This document shows positions 1-11,464 of a stretch of DNA of 64,000 nt, one piece after another. Under the pieces are notes generated by a model, which saw only the letters and a list, made by a program, of their open reading frames with translations, searched no databases and had not been told where the DNA came from. Source of the DNA: Henckelia pumila (Eukaryota; Streptophyta; Magnoliopsida; Lamiales; Gesneriaceae); contig NW_027331831.1 of assembly GCF_033568475.1 (NCBI RefSeq), forward strand, positions 7,254,001-7,318,000, written 5' to 3'. Numbering within the stretch: the stretch's first letter is position 1; every line of letters starts with the position of its first letter. The position numbers and the translations under genes are program-made.

Positions 1-783
1 CAGCTGGCCAACCACTGACTAGCCCCTCCTGGATCCACCCTCTCGTCCAATCGCAAACCTGCCCCATGGAATAGGGTGTCCAAAAACACAGAGTACGAGA
101 CGTGAGCATAAAACGCTCAGTACGAGAGTATGAGTATACATGCATGCAAAGTGAACTCCCTATAAACTCGAGGTCAAGGATCAGATAACAGAGACAGACC
201 GGGCCCTGGTATGTAGCACGTTGTGCCGTTGCTTCAGGAGGTGGCTCCCATACCGAGATAACCGTGGATACACCAGACCCAAATCGATGGAAGTCCATCC
301 ACTAACAGGATAGGGTACAACCCTACTAACAGACATCTCGAAAGAGATACAGCAAGATGCAAATGAATGCAGCATAATATCATGGCATATAAATCATGCA
401 GTCACATAATACATGCATACTCAGTCAGGATATCTCGAACAGTACTTTCGTACCTCAAAAACAGTGCAAGCTCTACCAACTCTAGGTCCACGCCTATAGT
501 CTGCTCTACACTGCCAAATGATACTACTATCATTAAAGCGCTCTAAAAGCCTTAACTAAGCTGTTGCATACTCCTAAATATTTATAGGAAGCAAAAGCTA
601 TACCTTCGTCCGTCGTTAGCCCTTTGATGTCGATGCCTCCAGAACTTGGGCACAACTCCGCTACGACTACCGAATGCCTCGCCGACCACCGGGTCAAGCC
701 TAGGAAGGCTAGAACAACTCGAATAGACTAGAAAGGAGAGGAAAACACTCAGAATTGGCAATTGGAAATGAAGCCTCGGGCCT

Positions 784-793
784 CTATTTATAG
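784..793 (-). promoter_or_regulatory. TATA box of LTR-B copy 1
   Basis: The minus strand reads CTATAAATAG, followed by a GC-containing stretch. The solo copy has the same motif at the equivalent place (15449-15458). This fixes the LTR orientation as minus and places the GATCGG-unit array immediately upstream, in U3. Confidence 0.6.
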
Positions 794-798
794 ACAAC

Positions 799-1070
799 GA
801 TCGGAACTTCCGATCCCCGATCGGAACGTCCGAACCTCGATCGGAACGTTCGATCCTGCCATCGGAGCTTTCAAAGATCCTGATCTGCCACGTGTCAAAA
901 TATCACTTGTTGAATCCGGATAGGGGTGATCGGAGCTTCCGGTCCTGATCGAAGCTTCCGATTTAACCACACGTCATGGATGACGTAATATCATCGGTGC
1001 CTCCGATCGCTCATCGGAGCTTCCGATCCTGTTCGGAGCTTCCGATCGTGCCTTCGGAGCTTTCGATCCG
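799..1070 (-). repeat. Array of near-palindromic GATCGGARCTTCCGATC units (U3 of LTR-B copy 1)
   Basis: About ten units of 17-20 bp resembling GATCGGAACTTCCGATC or GATCGGAGCTTCCGATC are spread over 270 bp. They occur in two clusters with non-repeat spacer between and carry many point variants such as CATCGGTGCCTCCGATCG. Each unit is an imperfect inverted repeat around a short centre. The array sits directly upstream of the TATA box in LTR orientation, as expected for promoter or enhancer repeats. No binding protein can be named. Confidence 0.75.
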
Positions 1071-1137
1071 TCCGATACCCAATTTATTTAATTAGCATTA
1101 ATCCTTTAATTACTCAATTAGGGTACGGGCTACTACA

Positions 1138-3633
1138 GTTGATCATCCTAGATAATGGTATATCGACACTGGAGCAACGCGACATGTGTGTGCTGATAAG
1201 GAGTTATTCTCAAAGTATACTCCTATAAGTGGAAGAGATCTCTATATGGGTAACAATGCGACTTCTAAGATTGTTGGCTTAGGAAAAGTGGTGATCAAGA
1301 TGCCTTCGGAAAAATAGCTTACTCTTATTGATGTGCTTCATGTTCCGGACATAAGGAAGAATCTTGTATCTGGTTCTAGGCTGGTTAAAGCCGGATTTAG
1401 AATAGTTTTTGAAGCTGAAAAAGTTATAATCATGAAAAATAGACAGTTCCTAGGAAAAGGATATATAGAAAAGGGACTGTTCAAGATAAATGTAATGACT
1501 GTATTTCGTGATCTTGAAAGTAATAAAGTTAATGCTTTGAATTACTTGGTTGAATGTTCTAATTTATGGCAAACTAGATTAGGACATGCTTACTTCAACA
1601 CTTTGAGAAAACTTGGAAAATTAAATCTTATTCCAAAGACTAAGATTGATTCAAACTACAAATGTGAAGTATGTGTTGAAGCTAAATTAGCTAAAGTACC
1701 TTTTCACACAGTGGAAAGAAGTACAATACCTCTAGAACTAATTCACACCGATGTTTGTGATTTAAAGTTTGTACAAACTAGAGGTGAGAAAAAGTACTTT
1801 ATTACATTCATAGATGATTGCACAAGATTCTGTTATGTGTTTCTTTTAAGAAGCAAAGATGAAGCTCTTGAAGCATTTAAGACCTATAAGAATGAATTTG
1901 AAAATCAATTAGGCAAAAGAATAAAGAAAATTTGTAGTGATAGAGGAGGTGAATATGTTGCTCCGTTTGAAGAATTTTGCAATGAATCTGGCATTATTCA
2001 TCAAACAACTGCTCCTTATTCACCACAATCTAATGATGTTGCGGAAATAAAAAACCGTACTCTTAAAGAAATGATGAATGTCATGCTAATAAGTTCTGGA
2101 CTACCCCAAAAACTTGTGGGGGGAAGCAATACTATCGGCAAATCATATTCTTAACAAAATTCCACATAAAAAGAATGATGAAACTCCTTACGAATTGTGG
2201 AAAGGACATAAGCCCTCATACAAATACTTGAAAGTGTGGGGGTGTTTGGCGAAAGTAGAAATACCGAAGCCAAAACAAGTAAAGATTGGACCTAAGACTG
2301 TAGATTGCATCTTCATTGGATATGCAAACAACAGTAGTGCATATAGATTTTTAGTGCACAAGTCAGTGATTCCTGATATACATTTTTTGAAAACGTCTTT
2401 CCTTGTAAGGAAGGAAAAGAAAATAGCTCTATTAAAAGAGCTAATGAATCCACAAATGAGGAAAATCATGAAAACGAAGAACCAAGGCGTAGTAAGAGAG
2501 CTAAGATAGCTAAAACTTTTGGTCCTGATTTTCTTAGTTATGCTATAGAAAATGATCAAAGGACCTTAAGCGAAGCTTTATCTAGTCCTGATGCTCCGCT
2601 TTGGAAAGAGGCAATAAACAGTGAAATAGATTCCATCATGCAAAATCATACTTGGGAGTTAGTAAATCTCCCTCCGGGAAGCAAACCTTTAGGATGCAAA
2701 TGGATCTTAAAAAAAAAATACAAAACTGATGGAACAGTGGAAAAATACAAAGCAAGGTTGGTGGCCAAATGATTTAGACAAAAAGAATGATTGGATTTCT
2801 TCGACACATATTCACCTGTTACGAGAATAACATATATTCGAGTACTTATAGCAATGACTGCTTTAAATAATCTCGAAATACATCAAATGAATGTAAAAAC
2901 GACATTTTTAAATGGTGAGTTAGAGAAAGAAATATATATGGCACAACCTGAAGGATTCATTGCTTCCGGTCAAGAAAGAAAAGTGTGTCGACTCATTAAA
3001 TTGTTGTATGGGCTAAAACAAGCTCCTAAACAATGGCATGAAAAATTTGACAAAACAATGATGTCAAATGGATTCAAGATTAACGAGTGTGATAAATGTG
3101 TTTATATAAAAGGCACACATGACTCGTATGTAATTGTTTGTCTATATGTATACGACATGCTCATAATGGGTAGTAATCATGATATCATCATGAAAAATAA
3201 GAAAATGTTGAAAAAACATTTTGATATGAAAGATATGGGAAAAACAGACGTTATCTTAGGAATTAAGATTGAAAAAACGTCTGAAGGCATTATCCTAACA
3301 CAATCTCATTATATTGAGAAAGTACTTAGGAAATTCAATGCGTATGATGTTACGCCGGTAAGATCACCCGTAGATTTAAATTTACATTTATCTAAAAATC
3401 GAGGTGAACTCGTATCTCAACAGCAATATGCAAGGATTATTGGAAGTCTAATGTATATTACAAATTGTACTCGTCCTGATATTGCTTACTCAATAAATAA
3501 ATTGAGTAGATTCACAAGTAATCCTAGTCATGATCATTGGAAAGCATTGGAAAGAGTATTTAAATACTTAAAGTATTCAATGGACTATGGATTACATTAT
3601 GCAACATATCCTTCTGTACTTGAAGGATATTAT
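1138..3633 (+). pseudogene. Copia-1 pol, 5' part: protease, integrase, reverse transcriptase (broken)
   Basis: The protease motif DTGAT is encoded at 1165-1179. The gag-pre-integrase and integrase core follow (1333-2154), with a WQTRLGH-type segment and the YSPQSND stretch. Then come the integrase C-terminal part (2114-2509) and RT (about 2590-3600). In-frame stops lie at 1153, 1315, 2770 and 2788. Single-base frameshifts lie near 2110 and between about 2390 and 2470. The RT catalytic YVDD motif reads YVYD (codon 3151 encodes Tyr instead of the first Asp). RNase H is cut at 3633 by the gag-only element. No function is expected. Sequence style suggests a Tork-like lineage, but I am not certain. 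Confidence 0.88.
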
Positions 3634-6600
3634 TGAAACATCCTAGAACTTCTAGTAAATTTTTTTTTTTTAAAACTCTCTGATAATAAAATAATGAATA
3701 TAAATATATATATATATATATGCCCATACATATATATATCATACTTTAAAAATAACTTTACTTAATTTAATATAAATCTACACATTAAACATAAATAATA
3801 ACGAAAGTACATGCATGCAAATAAATACCTAACATTAATTACTAAATAATAATCCGTAAGATTGTCATAGTAAAATTCCTAAATAATATTTCCTTGACAA
3901 AAATCCATGCAAACTTATAAAATAAATACTAAAAATCTAATAATAAAACATATGCGGAAATAAATGTTCTAGTCTCATAAAAAATTCATCTTAGAGCAAT
4001 GGTCACGGGTTCTAGCCGCCTGGATACTCATACGCCCTCGCCGCCAGTCGGGAACACATTAACTTCATTATTATTCTGATCACCTGCACCATTTAAATCT
4101 AGTGAGCCTAGAGGCTCAGCACGTTCTATCCTTATATAACAAAATGAAACCACACACAAGCACACATCATATAAAATACGTGAATAATAATTATACGTGC
4201 ATGCTCTTAAAATATTATGAATATAAACATGAAATAAAATCATACTATTTAATCATCATGCTATAACATGTATCATCATAAATATCATAAATTAACTTAT
4301 CATATTTTCTTAGTTCTCAACAGGTCGTATCCATGTCGGTGGCATCATACTGAGCGATTGATCAATCTATAAACCAACGTACGCGGCGGTGGGATTTCCA
4401 CCTCTGTGCTGCCACTTCACCAGCCCTCTCAGCTGGATCCATAAGCTCATCATACATAAACATCATTAGGAAGGTCACCGGGCCCAGGTATCCCGGCCTC
4501 CAACCACATCACTTTCCACCTTCACTTCAACTTCCATAAAAATATATTTTTTTTTATTTTTTTTTCTTAACATGTAATTAAACTTATCATAAAAAATTGT
4601 TACATAATGCATGAACATAAAAATTCTCATTTATTTCTTTATTTTCATGAAAATTTGTCCGTAAATATATATTTAATTTATTTTCTTAAAAATCAAACTT
4701 ATATATTTAATAAAATGCATGCATGAATTAAATATATATTTACGGATGTTTATTTTTTCCATGGACTTGTTCGAGCTGCTGACCGCTAGACTTAAACTCA
4801 AAAATCCAAAAGCCCAACCTGACTTGGCCCATTAAGCTTCTTGGGCCCTCAAGCCCAAGAGAAACTTGTGGGCTCACTTAAAATATAATTTAAGCCCATT
4901 AACTAATTAACTTAAATTTAAAAAAAAAACATTGTTTACCCATTAATTATAAATTAGACCGATAAAATTATTTAACCCGACTCCACTTGACCCAATAATT
5001 CTCATGGATCACACGGTCCATGACAAATTAGTGGGCTCGCTTTCATAATTATTTAATCCCATTAAACTAGTCCAATTAATTAATTAATTAAGTCCAAACC
5101 CATTAATTGTTAATTAATCTCTCATTTAATTAAAATAAAAACACCCGAGCCCAAATAATAAAAATCTAGACCCGGACTAAAATTATTTGACCCATCATTT
5201 TAGACCCGACCCGGACCCAAAACCCGGGCCCGACCCGCCTAAACCCAAAACCCACACTGTACGACATCTCCCCATTCTCCCTCACCCAACCCTCACGACA
5301 ATAGCCCTTTACCTCCTTGTTATTGCCCTGCTCCGGCCACCCCTGGCCGGAGCGCCGCTGGCAGGACCACCCCAGGGTCCTGCCGGTTACAACAGACCAG
5401 CCCTGGACCATCCCCATGCCTTGCATGGAGCAGCCGACCCCCTCTCATCTATACTTGCCGCGCAGCCTGCGCAGCCCCCAAGCCAAGGGTTTTCTGACCG
5501 GCTCCGGCCACCACCGGCCGGAGCTCCAACACCGGGACCACCTCATGGTCCAGGCGCAACTTTAGGACCAGGCTTGGCTCACGCCAAGACCCTGCCTGAA
5601 CCAACCGAAGCTCCAACCCACAACGAAGCCGTTGCGGGAAATCTGCCGATCCGAAGAAAGGACGCGCCTAGCTTGGGTTCGAGCCTTATCCATGAGCGAA
5701 CCACCCCGCAAAACAGACCCTACGGACTCTAGTTAGGACCCCGAACCCAGACACAACCTTAGTACTAGGCCTGGCTCGAGCCAAAACTCAGCATGAAGAG
5801 CCCGACCCCTTCTCCTCCAACCGATCGGCGCAGGTTGCTCCTGAGACACAACCCACGTCCAGCCTTGTTCCAGCTTGGTTCAAGACCCGACCACCCTCCT
5901 AAACTGACCCTAAGGAACCCTCCTAGACTTAAGAACCAATTGGCAGCAGACTCGATCAAGCCAAGAACAGAAATATCATCAAACTTGAGTCATCTTGCTA
6001 AGGAACGTGAAACATGCATGAACAATAAAAATATCCTTCGAAACTGAAAAATGCATGCATTAATGGATCACTCATGTAAAAATCAGTGTACTATGATTTA
6101 AACGGTGGGCAATAAGGGATTCGAAACGTGCCTTGTTGAAGATTTGAACAAAACGTTGATATCGACACGTATCGGGCTCGCCGGGACGAACGGATCTTCA
6201 AACTAATTTAAAAACCTTGAAGAATTGGATATGGAGGCTAGTGATTCTGCTGTAAAAACGTGGGAGATGAGAAGGAAGAATGTGGAGGCGGCTAGGTGAG
6301 TTTTGGCGTGGGTTTTTATTTTTAAAGGGGTAGGATTAGGTTAAATCTTTTAATAACACATGGTTAAGATATTAAGTAATTATTGAATAAAATAAAATTA
6401 GACTCTTAAATACAAAATAGTTAAATCGGATATTTAACTTAAATCCCGAAATATAAAAATAGGGGATTTTTAAAAGTTATTAAAAGTCATTAAAATGACT
6501 TATTTTGGGTAAAAACTAGCACATAATTAAATATATATCTAAATACCTTAATTTTCTTCAAATTATACCATAAAATAATATTTTAAGGCTACTAAAAATA

Positions 6601-6864
6601 TCATAAAATATTTTGGGTGTAAAAGTAATATTTCGTCCGTCCACGGTCCCGCCTACGCGATCGTAAAATAAACTTTCTAAGATAAATTCATAAATCAAAT
6701 CATACCTATTTAAATGCCGAACAAATATTTAAAACATGCTAATAAATCATATAATTCACATAATAACATATAAAATTAATTTAACACATTTTCACCTTAT
6801 TTTAAAATTATTAAATCCCCTAGTTATGCATGCGGATTTACGTGCCGAATTTCTGGGCGTTACA
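3634..6864 (-). repeat. 3' LTR of the gag-only element (left copy)
   Basis: This 3231-bp LTR is nearly identical to 8231-11464. It is AT-rich except for a GC-rich block at about 5200-5960 that holds an open plus-strand frame of 181 codons (5187-5732), antisense to the element. That frame is proline-rich with no recognised domain, so I leave it out as a gene. Seen differences from the other LTR are A/C near 3987, G/A near 4049, two homopolymer length changes and one 3-bp indel near 4920. Confidence 0.93.
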
Positions 6865-6866
6865 AT

Positions 6867-6880
6867 TCTCTCCCCCTTAA
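6867..6880 (-). other. Polypurine tract of the gag-only element
   Basis: The minus strand reads TTAAGGGGGAGAGA just upstream of the 3' LTR start (TGTAACGCCC at 6864). This is the expected place and composition for the plus-strand priming site. The 100 bases between it and the gag stop at 6981 hold nothing else I can identify. Confidence 0.8.
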
Positions 6881-6980
6881 ATGGAATTTCGTCCTCGAAA
6901 TTAAAACGAACTCTAGGCAAGAACATGTTTCCTCGTGTAGTTCCGAATCGAGCAATCCAAATACGACAAATTTAATTCAT

Positions 6981-8012
6981 TTAAATAAAATTACCCGTGA
7001 TGCGCAAAGTATCCGGTGCTGCTTCCTCTGCCTGCATCACATAGACTCGTCCAGCAGCATTCTTCTTGGGACAATGCAACATAATGTGTCCCGGTTCCTT
7101 GCAATGGTAGCACATGCCTGATCCCTTCATGCACGGTCCTGGATGGGGCTTCTGGGATTTCTGGCAGAGAGGTAGTGCTTCTGCACGAGGAACGATAGCT
7201 CCTTGCTGTCTCAGTGGATTTGGGCCTTTCGACGGCCCAGTAGACTGCTTCTTTGCATCCTGCTGTGGATACGACTCATGGTACGATGTTTGTAGCTGCC
7301 TCTTCCTCTGTTGCTCCCTCAAGATATCCTTCCTACCCTCCTCGGATCGTAGTGCCCTACTCACCGCTGCCTCATAAGTGGTGACGTCCAACATGCGTAC
7401 ATCATGCTTGATGTCCGCCCTAAGCCCATCAACAAACTGTCTCAATTTCTCCGGTGCACTGTCAGCAATAAGGGGTACGAAGCGACACCCCCTCTCGAAC
7501 TGTGTAATGTACTCCACCACAGACTTGTCCCCCTGACGGAGACTCATGAACTCCCGAATCATGCGGCTGCGCACATCCTCAGTGAAATACTTGGCAAAGA
7601 ACATACGTCTGAACTCTATCCAAGTCAAAGTAGGTAGGTTCACGCCTCTAACAGCGCCTTCCCACCACGAGGCTGCATCCCTTCTCATCATATAAATTGC
7701 ACACTTGACTCTGTCCACATCTGTAATCCCCATGTAGTCAAAGATAGACTCTAGTGATCGGATCCATCCCTCGGCAATGAGCGGATCAGTGGTGCCTGTA
7801 AACTCCTTGGGTCCCTTCTTCTGGAACCGCTCAGCCACATCCTCATCGTGTGAAAGCCTCGGACGTGCCGTCTGCTGCTCCAACAGAGCAGTAATCCCAG
7901 CCATCATATTCGCATTGGCCTGCTCCAATGCTGAAAGAGGATTCTGTGGAGGTGGAGGTGGAGGTCCCCCACGTCTGTTCACTGGTCTCGGAGGCATTCT
8001 GTACCACCACAT
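6981..8012 (-). CDS. Gag protein of the gag-only element
   Basis: An intact ORF of 343 codons. The likely start is the Met at codon 6 (7997, MPPRPVNRRGG) rather than the first ATG at 8012. It has a proline-rich N-terminus, then a retrotransposon gag domain (about residues 75-215) with the typical AASWWEGAV, FFAKYF and FERGCRFVPLI stretches. A basic Gln-rich linker and one CCHC zinc knuckle CYHCKEPGHIMLHC follow near residue 305. The protein stops about 20 residues after a segment (RVYVMQAEEA) that in Gypsy polyproteins leads straight into the protease, so pol has been lost precisely at that junction. Expected role: capsid-like particle assembly and RNA packaging in the cytoplasm, with enzymes supplied in trans. 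No breaks are seen. Confidence 0.93.
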   Translation of the reverse strand: MWWYRMPPRPVNRRGGPPPPPPQNPLSALEQANANMMAGITALLEQQTARPRLSHDEDVAERFQKKGPKEFTGTTDPLIAEGWIRSLESIFDYMGITDVDRVKCAIYMMRRDAASWWEGAVRGVNLPTLTWIEFRRMFFAKYFTEDVRSRMIREFMSLRQGDKSVVEYITQFERGCRFVPLIADSAPEKLRQFVDGLRADIKHDVRMLDVTTYEAAVSRALRSEEGRKDILREQQRKRQLQTSYHESYPQQDAKKQSTGPSKGPNPLRQQGAIVPRAEALPLCQKSQKPHPGPCMKGSGMCYHCKEPGHIMLHCPKKNAAGRVYVMQAEEAAPDTLRITGNFI

Positions 8013-8215
8013 ATTTCTTTACGTAAATCGCCATGCATAACTAATATTTTTGACTTTAAGACTGTCGTAACTTTAAATTCTCATTTTCTTAAATAAATAA
8101 AAACATAACTCAGGTGTCCCATGCATAAATCATAATTTAAAACACTTAAAACTTACAGACTGGCAGTGCGGCTTCTGAGCTCCGTGTAGCAGGCTAGTAA
8201 CCCTCCAAGGACCAA

Positions 8216-8228
8216 GGCTCTGATACCA
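8216..8228 (-). other. Primer binding site (tRNA-iMet) of the gag-only element
   Basis: The minus strand reads TGGTATCAGAGCC two bases inside the 5' LTR end at 8231. It is complementary to the 3' end of plant initiator methionine tRNA. The 200-bp leader between it and gag shows no other feature. Confidence 0.9.
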
Positions 8229-8230
8229 AA

Positions 8231-11200
8231 TGAAACATCCTAGAACTTCTAGTAAATTTTTTTTTTTTAAAACTCTCTGATAATAAAATAATGAATATAA
8301 ATATATATATATATATATGCCCATACATATATATATCATACTTTAAAAATAACTTTACTTAATTTAATATAAATCTACACATTAAACATAAATAATAACG
8401 AAAGTACATGCATGCAAATAAATACCTAACATTAATTACTAAATAATAATCCGTAAGATTGTCATAGTAAAATTCCTAAATAATATTTCCTTGACAAAAA
8501 TCCATGCAAACTTATAAAATAAATACTAAAAATCTAATAATAAAACATATGCGGAAATAAATGTTCTAGTCTCATCAAAAATTCATCTTAGAGCAATGGT
8601 CACGGGTTCTAGCCGCCTGGATACTCATACGCCCTCGCCGCCAGTCGAGAACACATTAACTTCATTATTATTCTGATCACCTGCACCATTTAAATCTAGT
8701 GAGCCTAGAGGCTCAGCACGTTCTATCCTTATATAACAAAATGAAACCACACACAAGCACACATCATATAAAATACGTGAATAATAATTATACGTGCATG
8801 CTCTTAAAATATTATGAATATAAACATGAAATAAAATCATACTATTTAATCATCATGCTATAACATGTATCATCATAAATATCATAAATTAACTTATCAT
8901 ATTTTCTTAGTTCTCAACAGGTCGTATCCATGTCGGTGGCATCATACTGAGCGATTGATCAATCTATAAACCAACGTACGCGGCGGTGGGATTTCCACCT
9001 CTGTGCTGCCACTTCACCAGCCCTCTCAGCTGGATCCATAAGCTCATCATACATAAACATCATTAGGAAGGTCACCGGGCCCAGGTATCCCGGCCTCCAA
9101 CCACATCACTTTCCACCTTCACTTCAACTTCCATAAAAATATATTTTTTTTTATTTTTTTTTTCTTAACATGTAATTAAACTTATCATAAAAAATTGTTA
9201 CATAATGCATGAACATAAAAATTCTCATTTATTTCTTTATTTTCATGAAAATTTGTCCGTAAATATATATTTAATTTATTTTCTTAAAAATCAAACTTAT
9301 ATATTTAATAAAATGCATGCATGAATTAAATATATATTTACGGATGTTTATTTTTCCATGGACTTGTTCGAGCTGCTGACCGCTAGACTTAAACTCAAAA
9401 ATCCAAAAGCCCAACCTGACTTGGCCCATTAAGCTTCTTGGGCCCTCAAGCCCAAGAGAAACTTGTGGGCTCACTTAAAATATAATTTAAGCCCATTAAC
9501 TAATTAACTTAAATTTAATAAAAAAAAAACATTGTTTACCCATTAATTATAAATTAGACCGATAAAATTATTTAACCCGACTCCACTTGACCCAATAATT
9601 CTCATGGATCACACGGTCCATGACAAATTAGTGGGCTCGCTTTCATAATTATTTAATCCCATTAAACTAGTCCAATTAATTAATTAATTAAGTCCAAACC
9701 CATTAATTGTTAATTAATCTCTCATTTAATTAAAATAAAAACACCCGAGCCCAAATAATAAAAATCTAGACCCGGACTAAAATTATTTGACCCATCATTT
9801 TAGACCCGACCCGGACCCAAAACCCGGGCCCGACCCGCCTAAACCCAAAACCCACACTGTACGACATCTCCCCATTCTCCCTCACCCAACCCTCACGACA
9901 ATAGCCCTTTACCTCCTTGTTATTGCCCTGCTCCGGCCACCCCTGGCCGGAGCGCCGCTGGCAGGACCACCCCAGGGTCCTGCCGGTTACAACAGACCAG
10001 CCCTGGACCATCCCCATGCCTTGCATGGAGCAGCCGACCCCCTCTCATCTATACTTGCCGCGCAGCCTGCGCAGCCCCCAAGCCAAGGGTTTTCTGACCG
10101 GCTCCGGCCACCACCGGCCGGAGCTCCAACACCGGGACCACCTCATGGTCCAGGCGCAACTTTAGGACCAGGCTTGGCTCACGCCAAGACCCTGCCTGAA
10201 CCAACCGAAGCTCCAACCCACAACGAAGCCGTTGCGGGAAATCTGCCGATCCGAAGAAAGGACGCGCCTAGCTTGGGTTCGAGCCTTATCCATGAGCGAA
10301 CCACCCCGCAAAACAGACCCTACGGACTCTAGTTAGGACCCCGAACCCAGACACAACCTTAGTACTAGGCCTGGCTCGAGCCAAAACTCAGCATGAAGAG
10401 CCCGACCCCTTCTCCTCCAACCGATCGGCGCAGGTTGCTCCTGAGACACAACCCACGTCCAGCCTTGTTCCAGCTTGGTTCAAGACCCGACCACCCTCCT
10501 AAACTGACCCTAAGGAACCCTCCTAGACTTAAGAACCAATTGGCAGCAGACTCGATCAAGCCAAGAACAGAAATATCATCAAACTTGAGTCATCTTGCTA
10601 AGGAACGTGAAACATGCATGAACAATAAAAATATCCTTCGAAACTGAAAAATGCATGCATTAATGGATCACTCATGTAAAAATCAGTGTACTATGATTTA
10701 AACGGTGGGCAATAAGGGATTCGAAACGTGCCTTGTTGAAGATTTGAACAAAACGTTGATATCGACACGTATCGGGCTCGCCGGGACGAACGGATCTTCA
10801 AACTAATTTAAAAACCTTGAAGAATTGGATATGGAGGCTAGTGATTCTGCTGTAAAAACGTGGGAGATGAGAAGGAAGAATGTGGAGGCGGCTAGGTGAG
10901 TTTTGGCGTGGGTTTTTATTTTTAAAGGGGTAGGATTAGGTTAAATCTTTTAATAACACATGGTTAAGATATTAAGTAATTATTGAATAAAATAAAATTA
11001 GACTCTTAAATACAAAATAGTTAAATCGGATATTTAACTTAAATCCCGAAATATAAAAATAGGGGATTTTTAAAAGTTATTAAAAGTCATTAAAATGACT
11101 TATTTTGGGTAAAAACTAGCACATAATTAAATATATATCTAAATACCTTAATTTTCTTCAAATTATACCATAAAATAATATTTTAAGGCTACTAAAAATA

Positions 11201-11464
11201 TCATAAAATATTTTGGGTGTAAAAGTAATATTTCGTCCGTCCACGGTCCCGCCTACGCGATCGTAAAATAAACTTTCTAAGATAAATTCATAAATCAAAT
11301 CATACCTATTTAAATGCCGAACAAATATTTAAAACATGCTAATAAATCATATAATTCACATAATAACATATAAAATTAATTTAACACATTTTCACCTTAT
11401 TTTAAAATTATTAAATCCCCTAGTTATGCATGCGGATTTACGTGCCGAATTTCTGGGCGTTACA
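8231..11464 (-). repeat. 5' LTR of the gag-only element (right copy)
   Basis: This 3234-bp LTR pairs with 3634-6864. On the minus strand it starts TGTAACGCCCAGAAATTC at 11464. The antisense 181-codon open frame is repeated here at 9787-10332. Because the LTRs are so young, that repetition says nothing about selection. No clear TATA box was recognised. Confidence 0.93.

Larger units (their letters stand above)
1..1137 (-). mobile_element. LTR-B copy 1: Gypsy-like LTR, truncated by the window edge
   Basis: Read on the minus strand the element begins TGTAGTAGCCC at 1137, a common start for plant Gypsy LTRs, and runs left out of the window. It shares a landmark with the solo LTR at 14407-15864: the CCCCATGGAATAGGGTGTCC block at 63-82 matches one near 14697. 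It also shares a minus-strand TATA box and an array of GATCGGAACTTCC-like units. It is inserted in the Copia-1 protease region, which resumes at 1138. By comparison with the other copy about 230 bp lie beyond the left edge. Whether it is a solo LTR or one end of a full element cannot be seen. I find no coding sequence in it. Confidence 0.75.
3634..11464 (-). mobile_element. Gag-only LTR retrotransposon (TR-GAG-like), very young
   Basis: Two direct LTRs (3634-6864 and 8231-11464) flank a 1366-bp internal region. On the minus strand each LTR starts TGTAACGCCC and ends GATGTTTCA. A perfect 5-bp target duplication ATTAT flanks the element (3629-3633 and 11465-11469). The internal region has, in minus order, a PBS matching tRNA-iMet (8216-8228), one gag ORF (8012-6981) and a polypurine tract (6880-6867). 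There is no protease, RT, RNase H or integrase. It therefore matches the published TR-GAG class of non-autonomous elements, which must borrow enzymes from an autonomous Gypsy relative. By eye the LTRs differ by only two substitutions and three small indels over 3.23 kb. Confidence 0.92.

Noticed and set aside
5187..5732. 181-codon open frame in the LTR as a gene (also 9787-10332)
   Set aside because: It is antisense to the element, lies in a GC-rich block where stops are rare, is low-complexity and proline-rich, and has no domain. LTR identity reflects youth, not selection.
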